Assembly (NCBI RefSeq): GCF_021729845.1
Contig: NZ_CP063397.1
Span: 2,432,001 to 2,496,000 of the forward strand
DNA: 64,000 bases
Direction: 5' to 3'
From: Rhizobium sp. SL42
Lineage (GTDB): Bacteria > Pseudomonadota > Alphaproteobacteria > Rhizobiales > Rhizobiaceae
Shown here piece after piece: positions 45,735 through 55,490 of this stretch. Under the pieces are notes generated by a model. The model did no database searches. It saw only the letters and a list, made by a program, of their open reading frames with translations, and was not told the DNA's origin. Position numbers and translations under genes: made by a program. The number at the start of each line of letters is the position of its first letter. Position 1 is the first letter of the stretch.

Positions 45735-46976
45735 TCACGCTGCCGATTTCAGGCTCTTTTTGGCCAGAATCTCCCGCACGAACTTGTCCCACTTCTTCAT
45801 GCCCGCGCGCTTCTCCGGCATGTAGTTCCAGCGGTCGTAGTTCTTAGAGCTGACGTCATGCAAGGCGTGGTTCTGAAGCCGATCGCGGATCTCTTTGGTG
45901 ACGCCGGCTTTGCCAGCGAGTGTCTTGAACGTTCGACGCAGATCCCGGTTCGTAGCGTACGGGATTACCCCGCGGTCCCGCTGGCGCCAGACGAAGCTGT
46001 AGAGCGTTGCGTGGCTGACTGGGATTGATGGATCCTTTGCAGATGGAAAGTACCAGCCGTATATGTTCGGCGTGATCGACTCGATGAGTTCAGCGGCGAG
46101 TGCCGGCACCGGGACAGCATGAGGCTGCAGGTTTTTTGTCGTTGACCAGTCGATGATGCGTTCCTTGGCATCCCACTGGTCAACATGAAGCCGGGCGATT
46201 TCCTCGACCCGCTGGCCAGTCAGCATGATGAGCTGCACCGCGCGAGGGTAGGAGGGGTGAACGGGCACGTCTGGGCATTCGAGCCAAGTGTAGAGCTGCA
46301 CGAATTCCTCTTCGCTCAGCCAGCGGGTGCCCTGGACTTTCGGTTCTGTCGGAATGCCCGTGGCGGGATTGAAAGGAATACGGAAGCGGCGAGGGGAGTG
46401 GCTGCGATAATCGTTGTCGGACTTCATCCCCCAGCTATACGCTGCATGGATATACGATCGCACATGGTCGGCCATCGCCCGGGCGCCTCGTTCGTAGATC
46501 GGCCGAATCAGTTCGATGATCTCCTCCGACTCGATCTCGCGAGCCTGACGGCTGCGCCCAAGCGTATCGGCGATCTTGTTGAGGCCCTTCTCTGTTTCCT
46601 TCCAGGATGGCTTGCTGGCTGCCTTCAGGGCGGCGACATAGCCCTCGAACAGATCGGCGACAGTGCCGGGACGGGTATCGGTCGCGATCTTGATGCTGCG
46701 GCCCTTCTGGATGACGTCAGCGAAGTCGCGCTTGAAGATCTCACGCGCCTGGGCGAGGGACATCGACGGGTAGGCTCCCAGCTTCTTCTTGGTCCGTTTA
46801 CCGTCACGCCACTGCTGCGCCATCCAGTCGGCTGTCACCCGTTTTGGCATCGGTTTGAGCACCAGTAAAAGGCGGCCAGTCCCGCGGCCTTCGCCATCGG
46901 CCAGGTTCTCTTGCTTCTGGTTGCTCGCCACTCGCTTCAGCGCTTGTCGAATGACGGTATCGGTCAAGCTGGGCAT
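45735..46976 (-). CDS. tyrosine recombinase, island integrase (P4-type)
   Basis: ATG 46976 is preceded by AGGGGAG at a 7-base distance and gives 413 residues; a TTG at 46997 is the alternative. An N-terminal arm domain (about 1-95, GKRTKKKLGAYPSMSLAQAR) and a core-binding domain precede the catalytic domain: Arg256 (MLTGQRVEEIARLH), Lys281 (STTKNLQPHAVPVP), Arg347 (NRDLRRTFKTLAG), His370 (LQNHALHDVSSKNY) and Tyr380. The box II His is replaced by Arg344 (RDLRR for the usual HDLRR). The gene lies immediately beside the damaged 3' end of radC, the usual place for an integrase relative to its attachment site, so it probably moved this island. Confidence 0.9.
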   Translation of the reverse strand: MPSLTDTVIRQALKRVASNQKQENLADGEGRGTGRLLLVLKPMPKRVTADWMAQQWRDGKRTKKKLGAYPSMSLAQAREIFKRDFADVIQKGRSIKIATDTRPGTVADLFEGYVAALKAASKPSWKETEKGLNKIADTLGRSRQAREIESEEIIELIRPIYERGARAMADHVRSYIHAAYSWGMKSDNDYRSHSPRRFRIPFNPATGIPTEPKVQGTRWLSEEEFVQLYTWLECPDVPVHPSYPRAVQLIMLTGQRVEEIARLHVDQWDAKERIIDWSTTKNLQPHAVPVPALAAELIESITPNIYGWYFPSAKDPSIPVSHATLYSFVWRQRDRGVIPYATNRDLRRTFKTLAGKAGVTKEIRDRLQNHALHDVSSKNYDRWNYMPEKRAGMKKWDKFVREILAKKSLKSAA

Positions 46977-47119
46977 GGCATTCTCCCCTGTCGGCAACTG
47001 GGACCAGTGCAGGAAATAGGGAGCAGTGACTGGGATCTAAAAGATGCCCGCTACCCCTAAAACCGCACCCAGTTTGCCAAGGCCACCGATCATACACAAG
47101 AGATAAAAACTATGATGTT

Positions 47120-47872
47120 TCAATATGCTTGAGCGTGATCGAGCGTGACTGCACCAAGGTAAGTGGGATGGTTGTGAACCAGGATAATCGCTGTTGCCGA
47201 AAGCTCAAGCGCGCGTTTGACCACCTCGCGCGGATAGACCGGTGTGTGGTCGACGGTGCCACGTCCCTGGATCTCGTCGGCGATCAGCACATTGCGCTTG
47301 TCGAGGAAGAGGATACGGAACTGCTCGGTGGTTTCATAGGCCATGGCCGCGTGGCAATAGTCGATGACGGCCGACCACGACGACAGGACCTGTTTGCCGC
47401 GTAGCTCGCTTTTAAGGATGCGCTGGCCGATATTGGCGATCAGCTTGAGATCCTGCGCCACAGTTTCGCCCACGCCCTTGACCTCCTGCAGCAGGGCGGG
47501 TGGCGCGCCGAATACACCGGCCAGCGTGCCGAAGCGAGCCAGCAGTGCCTTGGCGATCGGTTTGGTGTCGCGGCGCGGGATCAGCCTGAACAGCATGAGT
47601 TCGAGGATCTCGTAGTCGGCGAGGGCGCCTTCGCCGCCCTCGCGAAAACGCGCGCGCAACCTGTCCCGGTGTCCGTGGTAATGGGCACCGGCATCCGGCA
47701 GGCTGCCCTCGTCGGTCCGGGACGGCTTCAGCCGGTCGCCGCGCGGGCTTTGCTCGGCAAAGAAGTGTCGTTCGTCATGGCTTTCGGAAGCGTCGGCCTC
47801 CGTATTGATCTCGATGATCGCGTCATCGAACAGGGTGCCGTTCTCGGAACGGGGAAGCTTCGCCATCGTCAA
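47120..47872 (-). pseudogene. radC: radC, C-terminus replaced at the JAMM motif
   Basis: RadC-family (JAB/MPN-domain) protein: helix-hairpin-helix part ([20 protein letters not shown]) and MPN domain ([50 protein letters not shown]). Normal RadC continues HNHPSGDP.PS..D and about 30 more residues, giving the metal-binding Asp and the domain's end. Here HNHP is followed by [14 protein letters not shown] and a stop. The product of 250 residues therefore lacks the last zinc ligand and the C-terminal strand, consistent with insertion of the island into the gene. It may be non-functional; the biological role of RadC is anyway unclear. In Staphylococcus radC is also the known target of Tn554. It is last in the sfsA-map-radC gene row. 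Confidence 0.8.
47150..47180. other. probable island-chromosome junction (att site) in radC
   Basis: On the minus strand the radC reading is normal up to VHNHP (GTTCACAACCATCC at about 47167-47180) and then changes to residues that do not fit the family, so the crossover lies at or just after this motif. The 120 bases from here to the integrase start hold no gene. A second copy of the core is expected at the island's other end, outside this window. Confidence 0.5.
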
Positions 47873-48021
47873 ACCCTTGCATGGACCATCATAGTCACGC
47901 GGCGAGGGCGCACGTCCGGCCTATGTCCGCCTTCGCAAGGCCATAGTGACATCCCTGCTGTAACGCGCAAGATGTTGCAGCAGGGATCTGCGTCGTTTGG
48001 TTGCAGTCGTGAGGCTTGGGA

Positions 48022-48846
48022 CTACGCCAATCCCGGCCGATCGAGGCCGGCCGGTGAAAGCGTGAAGATTTCGCAGCCGGTTGCCGTCACGCCGACGGCA
48101 TGTTCGTACTGCGCGGTCAGCGAGCGGTCCCGCGTCACGGCCGTCCAGCCGTCCGACAATACCTTCACATGCGGCTTGCCGAGATTGATCATCGGCTCGA
48201 TGGTGAAGATCATGCCTTCGCGCAATTCCGGACCTTCGTCGGCGCGGCCGTAGTGCAGGATGTTCGGGCTGTCGTGGAACAGTTTGCCGACGCCATGTCC
48301 GCAGAAATCGCGCACCACCGTACAGCGTTCGGATTCCGCATAGGTCTGGATCGCTTCGCCGATCGCACCAGTGCGCGCACCCGGACGCACGGCGGCAATG
48401 CCGCGCATCAGGCATTCATAGGTCACTTCCATCAGCCGTTCAGCCGCTCGCTTGATCTGGCCGACGGGGTACATCCGGCTGGAATCGCCGTGCCAGCCGT
48501 CAAGGATATAGGTGACGTCGATGTTGACGATGTCACCTTCGCGCAGCGGCTTGTCGTCCGGCATGCCGTGACAGACGACATGGTTGATCGAGGTGCAGAC
48601 GGAATATTTGTAGCCGCGGTAGTTCAGCGTCGCGGGCAGGGCGCCATTGTCCATCCCGAATTCGAAGACGAAGCGATCGATCGCATTGGTCGTCACACCC
48701 GGCTTGATCATCGGCACGAGTGCATCAAGGCAGCGTGCGGTCAACTGGCTGGCGCGGCGCATGCCGTCGAAGTCTTCCGCGCTGTAGAGGCGGATTGCAC
48801 CGGTATTCTTGAGCGGTGCCGATGCCGCGTCGATATAGGTTACCAT
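48022..48846 (-). CDS. map: methionine aminopeptidase, type I
   Basis: The 274-residue cytosolic metalloenzyme removes the initiator Met from new proteins. The pita-bread fold metal ligands are all visible: Asp110 (GDIVNIDVTYILDG), Asp121 (WHGDSSRMYP), His184 (FCGHGVGKLFHDSP), Glu217 (FTIEPMINLG) and Glu248 (QYEHAVGVT), plus substrate His93 (VCHGMPDD). Length is as usual for rhizobial type I enzymes. It lies 42 bases after sfsA and 150 bases before radC on the same strand, so one transcript is likely. Confidence 0.95.
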   Translation of the reverse strand: MVTYIDAASAPLKNTGAIRLYSAEDFDGMRRASQLTARCLDALVPMIKPGVTTNAIDRFVFEFGMDNGALPATLNYRGYKYSVCTSINHVVCHGMPDDKPLREGDIVNIDVTYILDGWHGDSSRMYPVGQIKRAAERLMEVTYECLMRGIAAVRPGARTGAIGEAIQTYAESERCTVVRDFCGHGVGKLFHDSPNILHYGRADEGPELREGMIFTIEPMINLGKPHVKVLSDGWTAVTRDRSLTAQYEHAVGVTATGCEIFTLSPAGLDRPGLA

Positions 48847-48888
48847 TGAGCCGCTTCCGGATCCCTGTGAATGACAGTCTTTTCCCGT

Positions 48889-49608
48889 TCATAAAGCAGC
48901 ACGACCCGACAAGTCTATCGGGATCATCCGCACTGGGGCGATTTTGCCGGGTGTGATGTCGCAGGCGACCGCATAGGCCTCCACGCCGCGGGCGGTGGCC
49001 CGCTGAAATGTGCGGCCATACCCCGGGTCGAGATCGGCGCAGATGCGGAAGCGGCTGCAATCGGTTCGCTGGATCAGGAACAGCATGGCAGCTCGTCCGC
49101 CAGCCTCCACCACGTCCCCCAGTTCGTCGAGGTGTTTGGCGCCGCGCGTCGTGATACTGTCGGGAAATTCGGCGAGACCCTCCTCGCGGATGAAATGCAC
49201 GTTCTTCACTTCGACATGCACGCGGCCCTTTGCCCGATCCTCCAGCAGAATATCGACGCGGGAATTGCGACCATAGCGCTGCTCGCGCTTGAGTGTTTCG
49301 AAGCCGTCAAGGGAAGGCACGAGGCCCGCAAGGATTGCCTCTTCCGCCAGACGGTTGGGCAGCGCGGTATTGACGCCGACCATCGTTCCGTCTGCTTCCA
49401 CCAGTTCCATCGCATGGCGATATTTGCGCTTCGGCGCGTCGTGGACCGAGAGCCAGATCTGTGAGCCGGGGTCCGTCAATCCGCGCATTGAACCGGTATT
49501 CGGGCAAAATCCGGTGATCTCCTCGCCGCTGTCGAGCAAGGCATCAAAGAGGAAGCGCTTGTAGCGGCGGATCAACCGGGCAGGGATCAATGGAGGATTG
49601 AAGATCAA
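48889..49608 (-). CDS. sfsA: sugar fermentation stimulation protein homologue SfsA
   Basis: SfsA-family protein, a nuclease-fold protein with non-specific DNA binding whose cellular role is poorly known. Family hallmarks: [20 protein letters not shown] near the start, [48 protein letters not shown] and a C-terminal [16 protein letters not shown] chose the TTG at 49608 (read as [12 protein letters not shown]), since relatives start here and the resulting 239 residues match the family length; the longer frame from 49671 would overlap the end of phaC. It is the first gene of the sfsA-map-radC row. Confidence 0.92.
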   Translation of the reverse strand: MIFNPPLIPARLIRRYKRFLFDALLDSGEEITGFCPNTGSMRGLTDPGSQIWLSVHDAPKRKYRHAMELVEADGTMVGVNTALPNRLAEEAILAGLVPSLDGFETLKREQRYGRNSRVDILLEDRAKGRVHVEVKNVHFIREEGLAEFPDSITTRGAKHLDELGDVVEAGGRAAMLFLIQRTDCSRFRICADLDPGYGRTFQRATARGVEAYAVACDITPGKIAPVRMIPIDLSGRAAL

Positions 49609-49636
49609 CGGCAGGTTCTGCGCGTACTGTGGTCTG

Positions 49637-51475
49637 TCATACGCGTTCCAGCACGTTTCTGCCTGGCGCATCGGCGATCGCGTTCAGCGCGTCGCCACCC
49701 GGTTTGCGGGCCGGAACCTGCTTGTGGTCGAGCGTCTCGATCCAGGCCTGCCAATGTGGCCACCAGGAACCTGCAGTCTCCTCCGCACTGGCAAGCCATT
49801 CCTCATAGCTGCCGTCGGCCTTTCCATGCGTCCAGTACTGATATTTCTTCTTGTCGGGTGGATTGACCACGCCGGCGATATGACCTGAGCCGGTGACGAC
49901 AAATTCGACAGGCCCGCCAAACAGCGCACTGCCGATGTAGACCGATTTTGCCGGTGCGATGTGGTCTTCGCGCGTGGCGAGATTGTAGATCGGGATCTTC
50001 ACCTTCTTCAGTGAAAGCGTCTTGCCGGCGAGCTGCATCTTGCCCTGGCTCAGCGTGTTGTTGAGATAGCAGTTGCGCAGGTAGAAGGAATGGTTGGCCG
50101 CTGCCATCCGGGTCGAATCGGAATTCCAGTAGAGCAGGTCGAAGGGCATCGGATCCTGGCCCTTCAGATAGTTGTTGACGAAATAGGGCCAGATCAGTTC
50201 GGAGGCGCGCAACATGCTGAACGCAGTCGCCATTTTCGAACCATCGAGGTAGCCGGTTTCCCGCATCCGGTCCTCCACCCCCTGCAGTTGCTCCTCATCG
50301 ACGAAGACCTTGAGGTCGCCGGCATAGGTGAAATCCACCTGCGTCGTGAACAAGGTGGCGCTGGCGATCCGGCTATCCTTTTCCTGCGCATGCAGGGCCA
50401 GCGCCGCGGCAAGCAGCGTGCCGCCGACGCAATAGCCGATGGCGTTGACCTTTTTCTCGCCGGTCGCCTTCTCGATCGTGTCGAGCGCAAAGTCGATACC
50501 CTCGCGGATATAGGCCTCCCAGTCCTTGTTCGCATGGCGCTCGTCGGGATTGACCCAGGAGATGACGAAGACGGTGTGTCCCTGCTCGACGCACCACTTG
50601 ATGAAGCTTTTCTGCGGATTGAGGTCGAGTATGTAGAACTTGTTGATCCATGGCGGGCAGATCAAGAGCGGTCGCTTCAACACGGTATCTGTCGCCGGCG
50701 CATACTGGATGACTTCGCAGATATCGCTCTGCGCAATCACCTTGCCCGGCGTGATGGCCATGTTTTCACCGACAGCGAATTTGCTGGTGTCCGTCTGGCG
50801 AATTCGCAATTCGCCTTTGCCGGCGGCGATATCTTCGGCCAGCATCTGCATGCCCTTGACCAGATTGGCACCGCTGGTGGCGACCGTTTCCCGGTAGAGC
50901 TGTGGATTGGTGGCGACGAAATTTGCCGGCGAAAGCGCTGCCGTGATCTGGCGAACATAAAACGCCGCCTTGTGGCGCGTATGCTCGTCGAGCCCCTCGG
51001 CGTCATTGACCATCTTGTCGGCCCAATCGGACAGGACGAGGTAGGTCTGGCGCAGGAAATCGAAGAACGGATTGCGCTGCCAGTCTTCGTCGGCGAATCG
51101 CTTGTCCTTCGGCAGCGGATCGTCAACCGGCGTGTCCGGCGGCGCGGAAAGACGGGTCAGCGAGCGCGCCCAGATGCCGAAGACCGCGTTCAGCAGGTGG
51201 GTCTGCGCTTCCATCGTCCGCTTCGGGTCCGACATCCAGTATTCGGCCAGCTTGGACATCGTCTTGATGAGCTCGGACATCGGCTCGGAGACCGGATCGA
51301 CAATCTCGCCCCGTTCGCGCGGCGCAAGCCAGCTGGATGCGGCTTTTCCGAGGTTTTCGAGCGCCTTTGCCGCATTGATGGCCAATGCCTGCGGGTCCTT
51401 GACGATATAGGGCTCGATCAGCTTTGCATCGAATGCCGGACCGGACTGTGCCGTCTCTTCCCGTTTGTTGTCCAA
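49637..51475 (-). CDS. phaC: class I poly(3-hydroxyalkanoate) synthase
   Basis: PhaC polymerises hydroxyacyl-CoA into polyhydroxyalkanoate storage granules. I chose TTG 51475 ([12 protein letters not shown]) because GGGGAGG lies just upstream; this gives 612 residues, normal for class I. The PhaC N-terminal domain spans about 90-270 ([20 protein letters not shown]), and the alpha/beta-hydrolase core has the lipase-like box with Cys349 ([10 protein letters not shown]), the catalytic Asp in ATREDHIAP and His in [15 protein letters not shown]. The frame is open to 51685, but that part has no homology and would overlap a divergent gene. It is divergent from the lipoprotein gene at 51620. Confidence 0.95.
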   Translation of the reverse strand: MDNKREETAQSGPAFDAKLIEPYIVKDPQALAINAAKALENLGKAASSWLAPRERGEIVDPVSEPMSELIKTMSKLAEYWMSDPKRTMEAQTHLLNAVFGIWARSLTRLSAPPDTPVDDPLPKDKRFADEDWQRNPFFDFLRQTYLVLSDWADKMVNDAEGLDEHTRHKAAFYVRQITAALSPANFVATNPQLYRETVATSGANLVKGMQMLAEDIAAGKGELRIRQTDTSKFAVGENMAITPGKVIAQSDICEVIQYAPATDTVLKRPLLICPPWINKFYILDLNPQKSFIKWCVEQGHTVFVISWVNPDERHANKDWEAYIREGIDFALDTIEKATGEKKVNAIGYCVGGTLLAAALALHAQEKDSRIASATLFTTQVDFTYAGDLKVFVDEEQLQGVEDRMRETGYLDGSKMATAFSMLRASELIWPYFVNNYLKGQDPMPFDLLYWNSDSTRMAAANHSFYLRNCYLNNTLSQGKMQLAGKTLSLKKVKIPIYNLATREDHIAPAKSVYIGSALFGGPVEFVVTGSGHIAGVVNPPDKKKYQYWTHGKADGSYEEWLASAEETAGSWWPHWQAWIETLDHKQVPARKPGGDALNAIADAPGRNVLERV

Positions 51476-51619
51476 GGCATCCTCCCCAGGATTGTATCTG
51501 GCGTCTTTTGTATTTGCGCATCCTGCATGAAAATGACTACAAGTTCCAGCGATTGGCGCATAGTCTTTCGCAGGTAGCGGGAAAATGCACCCTTTGAATT
51601 TGCTGGATTTCCAGCAGGC

Positions 51620-52045
51620 ATGCGGATTGTTGAGACCATGGCACAGACGACCTTTAGCCTTAAAAGCCTCACCCGGCCGGCACACCTGGCCGCCATCATC
51701 GGCATGCTCGCCGCAAGCGGCTGCCAGTCATCCGCGGAAACGCCAACGGTCACGCCGACGCCCTCGGCACTGCAGGTGACCGTTGATGATGTGGATGCGC
51801 CCGAACAGGCGGCACCGCGTCCGACATCGAAGGACGGCTTCCCGAATTTCGGCGGATCGTTGAACGCCGCCAATGTGCAGATGAACAATGAGGAAGCCGC
51901 GGCACTTCAGCAGCAGCTCACTGCGCTGTCCAGCGCGCGCCAGTCCGGAAGCATCACCGAAGCCGAATATCAGCGCAAACTTGCCGAGCTGCGTACGCTT
52001 GCGGCCCAGCATGGCCCCGAGACGCAGGCGCAAATCGCCAAATAG
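51620..52045 (+). CDS. small lipoprotein
   Basis: The 141-residue frame has a basic N-terminus, a hydrophobic stretch (LAAIIGMLAASGC) with lipobox ASGC, a Pro/Thr-rich linker and a C-terminal helix (NNEEAAALQQQLTALSSARQ, then EAEYQRKLAELRTLAAQHG) that resembles a short coiled-coil/SHOCT-like element. The second ATG at 51638 (MAQTTFSLKS) is equally possible as start. No function known. It is divergent from phaC and precedes the aminotransferase gene by about 230 bases. Confidence 0.75.
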   Translation: MRIVETMAQTTFSLKSLTRPAHLAAIIGMLAASGCQSSAETPTVTPTPSALQVTVDDVDAPEQAAPRPTSKDGFPNFGGSLNAANVQMNNEEAAALQQQLTALSSARQSGSITEAEYQRKLAELRTLAAQHGPETQAQIAK

Positions 52046-52272
52046 CACTTGCCTTTCGGCGGGATTTTCCGCAAATCAACGAGAGGCTTTTGGCAGGTTT
52101 TTCAGCGTGACTCGTCGCGCGGGTCGGATTTGCGACAAAATTTGCTGCCAGCGCTTCTGTTGAGATACTATCGTCCAGCGCCGGTTTTGCGGTTCGTTGC
52201 GGGGCTGGCGATCACTGGGACAAACGAACCCGCCTGCCGCGGACAAGGCCCGCGCGGTTTCAGGGGTTGAAG

Positions 52273-53490
52273 ATGGAAGAATTTCACAAAGTCCGGCGCT
52301 TGCCGCCCTACGTTTTCGAACAGGTCAATCGTTTGAAGGCGAGCGCGCGAGCCGGTGGCGCCGACATCATCGACCTTGGCATGGGCAACCCCGATCTTCC
52401 GACCCCGCAGGCGATTGTCGACAAGCTCTGCGAAGTGGTCCAGGACCCGCGCACGCATCGCTATTCATCGTCCAAGGGCATCCCCGGCCTTCGCCGTGCC
52501 CAGGCCGCCTACTATGCGCGCCGTTTCGGCGTGAAGCTCAACCCCGACACGCAGGTTGTCGCGACGCTCGGCTCCAAGGAAGGCTTTGCCAACATGGCCC
52601 AGGCGATTACCGCGCCCGGCGATGTCATCCTTTGCCCGAACCCAACGTATCCTATCCATGCCTTCGGCTTCCTGATGACCGGCGGCGTTATCCGCTCGAT
52701 CTCGGTCGAGCCGGACGAAACCTTCTTTCAGCCGCTCGAGCGCGCCGTGCGCCATTCGATTCCAAAGCCGATCGCGCTGATCCTCAACTACCCGTCGAAT
52801 CCGACGGCGAAGATCGCATCGCTTGACTTCTACAAGGATGTCATCGCGTTTGCGAAGAAGCACGACATCATCGTGCTGTCCGATCTGGCCTATTCGGAAA
52901 TCTATTTCGATGGCCCGCCGCCACCGTCGGTACTCGAAGTGCCGGGCGCGATGGACTGCACGGTCGAGTTCACCTCGATGTCAAAGACATTCTCCATGCC
53001 CGGCTGGCGCATGGGCTTTGCCGTCGGCAATGAACGGCTGATTTCCGCGTTGACCCGGGTCAAGTCCTATCTCGACTACGGCGCGTTCACGCCGATCCAG
53101 GTTGCGGCCACCCATGCCCTGAACGGCGATGGTTCCGACATTGCAGAAGTGCGCAACGTCTACAAGCGTCGCCGTGACGTCATGGTCGAAAGCTTCGGCA
53201 AGGCCGGTTTCGAAGTGCCGCCGCCGGCAGCGACCATGTTTGCCTGGGCCAAGATCCCGGAAAAGTTCCGTCATCTCGGTTCGCTGGAATTCTCCAAGTT
53301 GCTGGTCGAAAAGGCCGATGTGGCCGTGGCGCCTGGCATCGGATTTGGCGAGATGGGCGACGAATATGTGCGCCTCGCGCTGGTCGAGAACGAACACCGC
53401 ATTCGTCAGGCGGCCCGCAGCATCAAGAAGTTCCTGTCGACCGCCGACGAGACGATGCACAATGTCATTTCGCTCAACGCCCATCGTTGA
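52273..53490 (+). CDS. AlaC-like PLP-dependent aminotransferase
   Basis: A class I/II (fold type I) aminotransferase of 405 residues. Key residues: Lys238 (TSMSKTFSMPGWRMG) forms the PLP Schiff base, Asp204 (VLSDLAYSEIYFDG) and Tyr207 bind PLP, Asn176 (NYPSNPTA) and a C-terminal Arg in YVRLALVENEHRIRQA bind substrate. The sequence (HRYSSSKGIPGLRRAQAAYY) resembles the group containing E. coli AlaC and LL-diaminopimelate aminotransferases; relatives in rhizobia are annotated as alanine or aspartate aminotransferases, so the exact substrate is open. I took ATG 52273 over TTG 52267. It precedes hom, which fits amino-acid metabolism. Confidence 0.9.
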   Translation: MEEFHKVRRLPPYVFEQVNRLKASARAGGADIIDLGMGNPDLPTPQAIVDKLCEVVQDPRTHRYSSSKGIPGLRRAQAAYYARRFGVKLNPDTQVVATLGSKEGFANMAQAITAPGDVILCPNPTYPIHAFGFLMTGGVIRSISVEPDETFFQPLERAVRHSIPKPIALILNYPSNPTAKIASLDFYKDVIAFAKKHDIIVLSDLAYSEIYFDGPPPPSVLEVPGAMDCTVEFTSMSKTFSMPGWRMGFAVGNERLISALTRVKSYLDYGAFTPIQVAATHALNGDGSDIAEVRNVYKRRRDVMVESFGKAGFEVPPPAATMFAWAKIPEKFRHLGSLEFSKLLVEKADVAVAPGIGFGEMGDEYVRLALVENEHRIRQAARSIKKFLSTADETMHNVISLNAHR

Positions 53491-53510
53491 TCGCTGGCAT
53501 TGAGCTTTTG

Positions 53511-53531
53511 GGCGGCCCGCTCGCGGCCGCC
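53511..53531 (+). terminator. hairpin between aminotransferase gene and hom
   Basis: GGCGGCC (53511-53517) and GGCCGCC (53525-53531) form a perfect 7-bp stem with a 7-base loop. Only a weak T-rich segment follows (GATTTCC), so it may reduce rather than stop read-through into hom. Confidence 0.3.
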
Positions 53532-53565
53532 GATTTCCATAAACTGATTAGGTCAGGACTGATCC

Positions 53566-54885
53566 ATGGCTGATGCCCTTAAAATTGGCGTGGCGGGTCT
53601 TGGTACCGTTGGTGCCTCGCTCGTCCGTATCCTCCAGCAGCGCTCGAACGCGCTGACCGTAGCCTGCGGTCGTCCGATAATCGTCACGGCGGTATCGGCA
53701 CGCGACAAGGCGAAGGATCGCGGCATAGATATTTCCGGCATGCAATGGTTCTCCGATCCAGTCGACATGGCCCAGAATGCCGATATCGACGTTTTCGTCG
53801 AACTCGTCGGCGGTTCCGAGGGGGCTGCAGACCTTTCGGTGCGTGCGGCACTTGGTCGTGGCCTGCATGTGGTGACCGCCAACAAGGCGCTGCTGGCTCG
53901 TTGCGGTGTCGAGCTGGCGAGACTGGCCGAGGAAAAGGGCCTTCTGCTGAACTATGAGGCGGCTGTTGCCGGCGGTATCCCGGTCATCAAGACCTTGCGT
54001 GAATCCCTGACCGGAAACAATTTCTCCCGCATCTACGGGATCATGAATGGCACCTGCAATTACATCCTGACCAAGATGGAGAAGGAAGGTCTTTCCTTCG
54101 CGGATTGCCTGAAGGAAGCCCAGAGGCTCGGTTATGCAGAGGCTGATCCTGCTTTCGACATCGAGGGCAATGACACCGCCCACAAGCTGTCGATCCTGAC
54201 CACGCTCGCCTTCGGTTCTGAAATCGCGGCCGACAAGATCTATCTCGAGGGCATCACCAATATCTCGATCGAGGATATTCATGCGGCCGCCGATCTCGGC
54301 TATCGCATCAAGCTGCTAGGTGTCGCCCAGAAGACGGAGAGCGGCATCGAGCAGCGCGTGCACCCGACCATGGTGCCGCTCGATTCGGTGATTGCACAGG
54401 TCGATGGCGTGACCAATGCGGTGGCGCTCGAATCCGATATTCTCGGCGAGCTTTTGATGGTTGGCCCCGGTGCCGGTGGCAATGCGACCGCCTCGGCCGT
54501 GCTCGGTGATATCACCGACATTGCCAAGAGCCGTCCGGGTGCCCAGGAAGTGCCGGTGCTCGGTCGTCCCGCCCATCTGCTCGAGCCTTATCGCCAGGCT
54601 GAGATGCAGAGCCACGAAGGTGGCTACTTCATCCGCCTGACCGTCCAGGATCGCACCGGCGTATTCGCCAGCATCGCGACCAAGATGGCGGAAAACAACA
54701 TTTCGCTCGAATCCATCGTCCAGCATTCCAAGCAGCCGATGATCGCCGGAAAACCCCAGACGATTATCCTGGTCACCCATGCCACGATGGAAATCGCAGT
54801 GCGTAAAGCCGTCGATGCGATCAAGCACGAGGGCTATCTCGTCGGCGAGCCGCAGATGATTCGCATCGAGCGGCCGAAGTCCTAA
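53566..54885 (+). CDS. hom: homoserine dehydrogenase
   Basis: The 439-residue enzyme reduces aspartate semialdehyde to homoserine with NAD(P)H, the branch toward threonine and methionine. Rossmann domain GVAGLGTVGASLVRILQQRS (residues 6-25), catalytic region with MNGTCNYILTKMEKEG and DPAFDIEGNDTAHKLSILT, and a C-terminal ACT domain (FIRLTVQDRTGVFASIATKM, about 350-430) typical of feedback-regulated monofunctional enzymes. GTCAGGACTG precedes the ATG. It follows the aminotransferase gene on the same strand. Confidence 0.96.
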   Translation: MADALKIGVAGLGTVGASLVRILQQRSNALTVACGRPIIVTAVSARDKAKDRGIDISGMQWFSDPVDMAQNADIDVFVELVGGSEGAADLSVRAALGRGLHVVTANKALLARCGVELARLAEEKGLLLNYEAAVAGGIPVIKTLRESLTGNNFSRIYGIMNGTCNYILTKMEKEGLSFADCLKEAQRLGYAEADPAFDIEGNDTAHKLSILTTLAFGSEIAADKIYLEGITNISIEDIHAAADLGYRIKLLGVAQKTESGIEQRVHPTMVPLDSVIAQVDGVTNAVALESDILGELLMVGPGAGGNATASAVLGDITDIAKSRPGAQEVPVLGRPAHLLEPYRQAEMQSHEGGYFIRLTVQDRTGVFASIATKMAENNISLESIVQHSKQPMIAGKPQTIILVTHATMEIAVRKAVDAIKHEGYLVGEPQMIRIERPKS

Positions 54886-55070
54886 GTCTTTTGCAGCGCA
54901 GCGTTTTCGGGGAATTCACCCGATTTCGCTGCTGCATCTGCGAAGTAATTGGGCTTTTTGGCGGAAAAATACGCGCCGCTTACAAAAAATCACTGTCCCG
55001 CTCTCGCCATGCTTGTGCCTGCGCGGTAGTTTGTCGCTATCTGTCAGGTTCTTGGGGAGGAGCCTCAGCG

Positions 55071-55289
55071 ATGAGTGTGGGAAAGACATGGGTTTCTCCG
55101 GCCGATTTCGCCGGATGCGACACATTATTCGAGCACAAGCAGACTGATGTCCAACAGCGGACAACCTGTGCGTCAGATGCTGACGGATGGGAGGCCTCGG
55201 CTGACGGCATGTCGGACTGGGCAATGATCCTGGCCTTCTTGTCTGCCATGGCCGTGCCATTTGCTTTGGTGGCCTGGCTGATGGCGTGA
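55071..55289 (+). CDS. 72-aa protein with C-terminal membrane segment
   Basis: ATG 55071 follows a strong GGGGAGGAG ribosome binding site. The 72 residues have a polar first part (MSVGKTWVSPADFAGCDTLF) and a hydrophobic C-terminal helix (WAMILAFLSAMAVPFALVAW, then LMA), so it is probably a tail-anchored small inner-membrane protein. It lies between hom and recJ. I recognise no family; the frame extends upstream to 54891 but the ribosome binding site favours this start. Confidence 0.6.
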   Translation: MSVGKTWVSPADFAGCDTLFEHKQTDVQQRTTCASDADGWEASADGMSDWAMILAFLSAMAVPFALVAWLMA

Positions 55290-55490
55290 ACCATCGCAGG
55301 ACGGCAGTGCCGTGTGCAGGTCGCAGCGGCGGTGTTGAAGCCCCGGTTTTCTCTGTTCATTTTTGTCAGGGCCGCTAGAACAGCGGAAGGACGTTGATGA
55401 CGGCTCTTTGTCGGCATTGCGTCCATCCCAATGTCGCGGCATGGCGGTGACCCTCCGGTTGTCGTGCGGCCGCGTTTCAAAGCGAGTCCC

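Noticed and set aside
50090..51577. 495-codon plus-strand frame opposite phaC
   Set aside because: phaC on the other strand is unmistakable with its catalytic residues; this is its shadow.
51476..51685. N-terminal extension of PhaC to 51685
   Set aside because: The extension shows no family similarity and overlaps the divergent lipoprotein gene; a GGGGAGG site supports TTG 51475.
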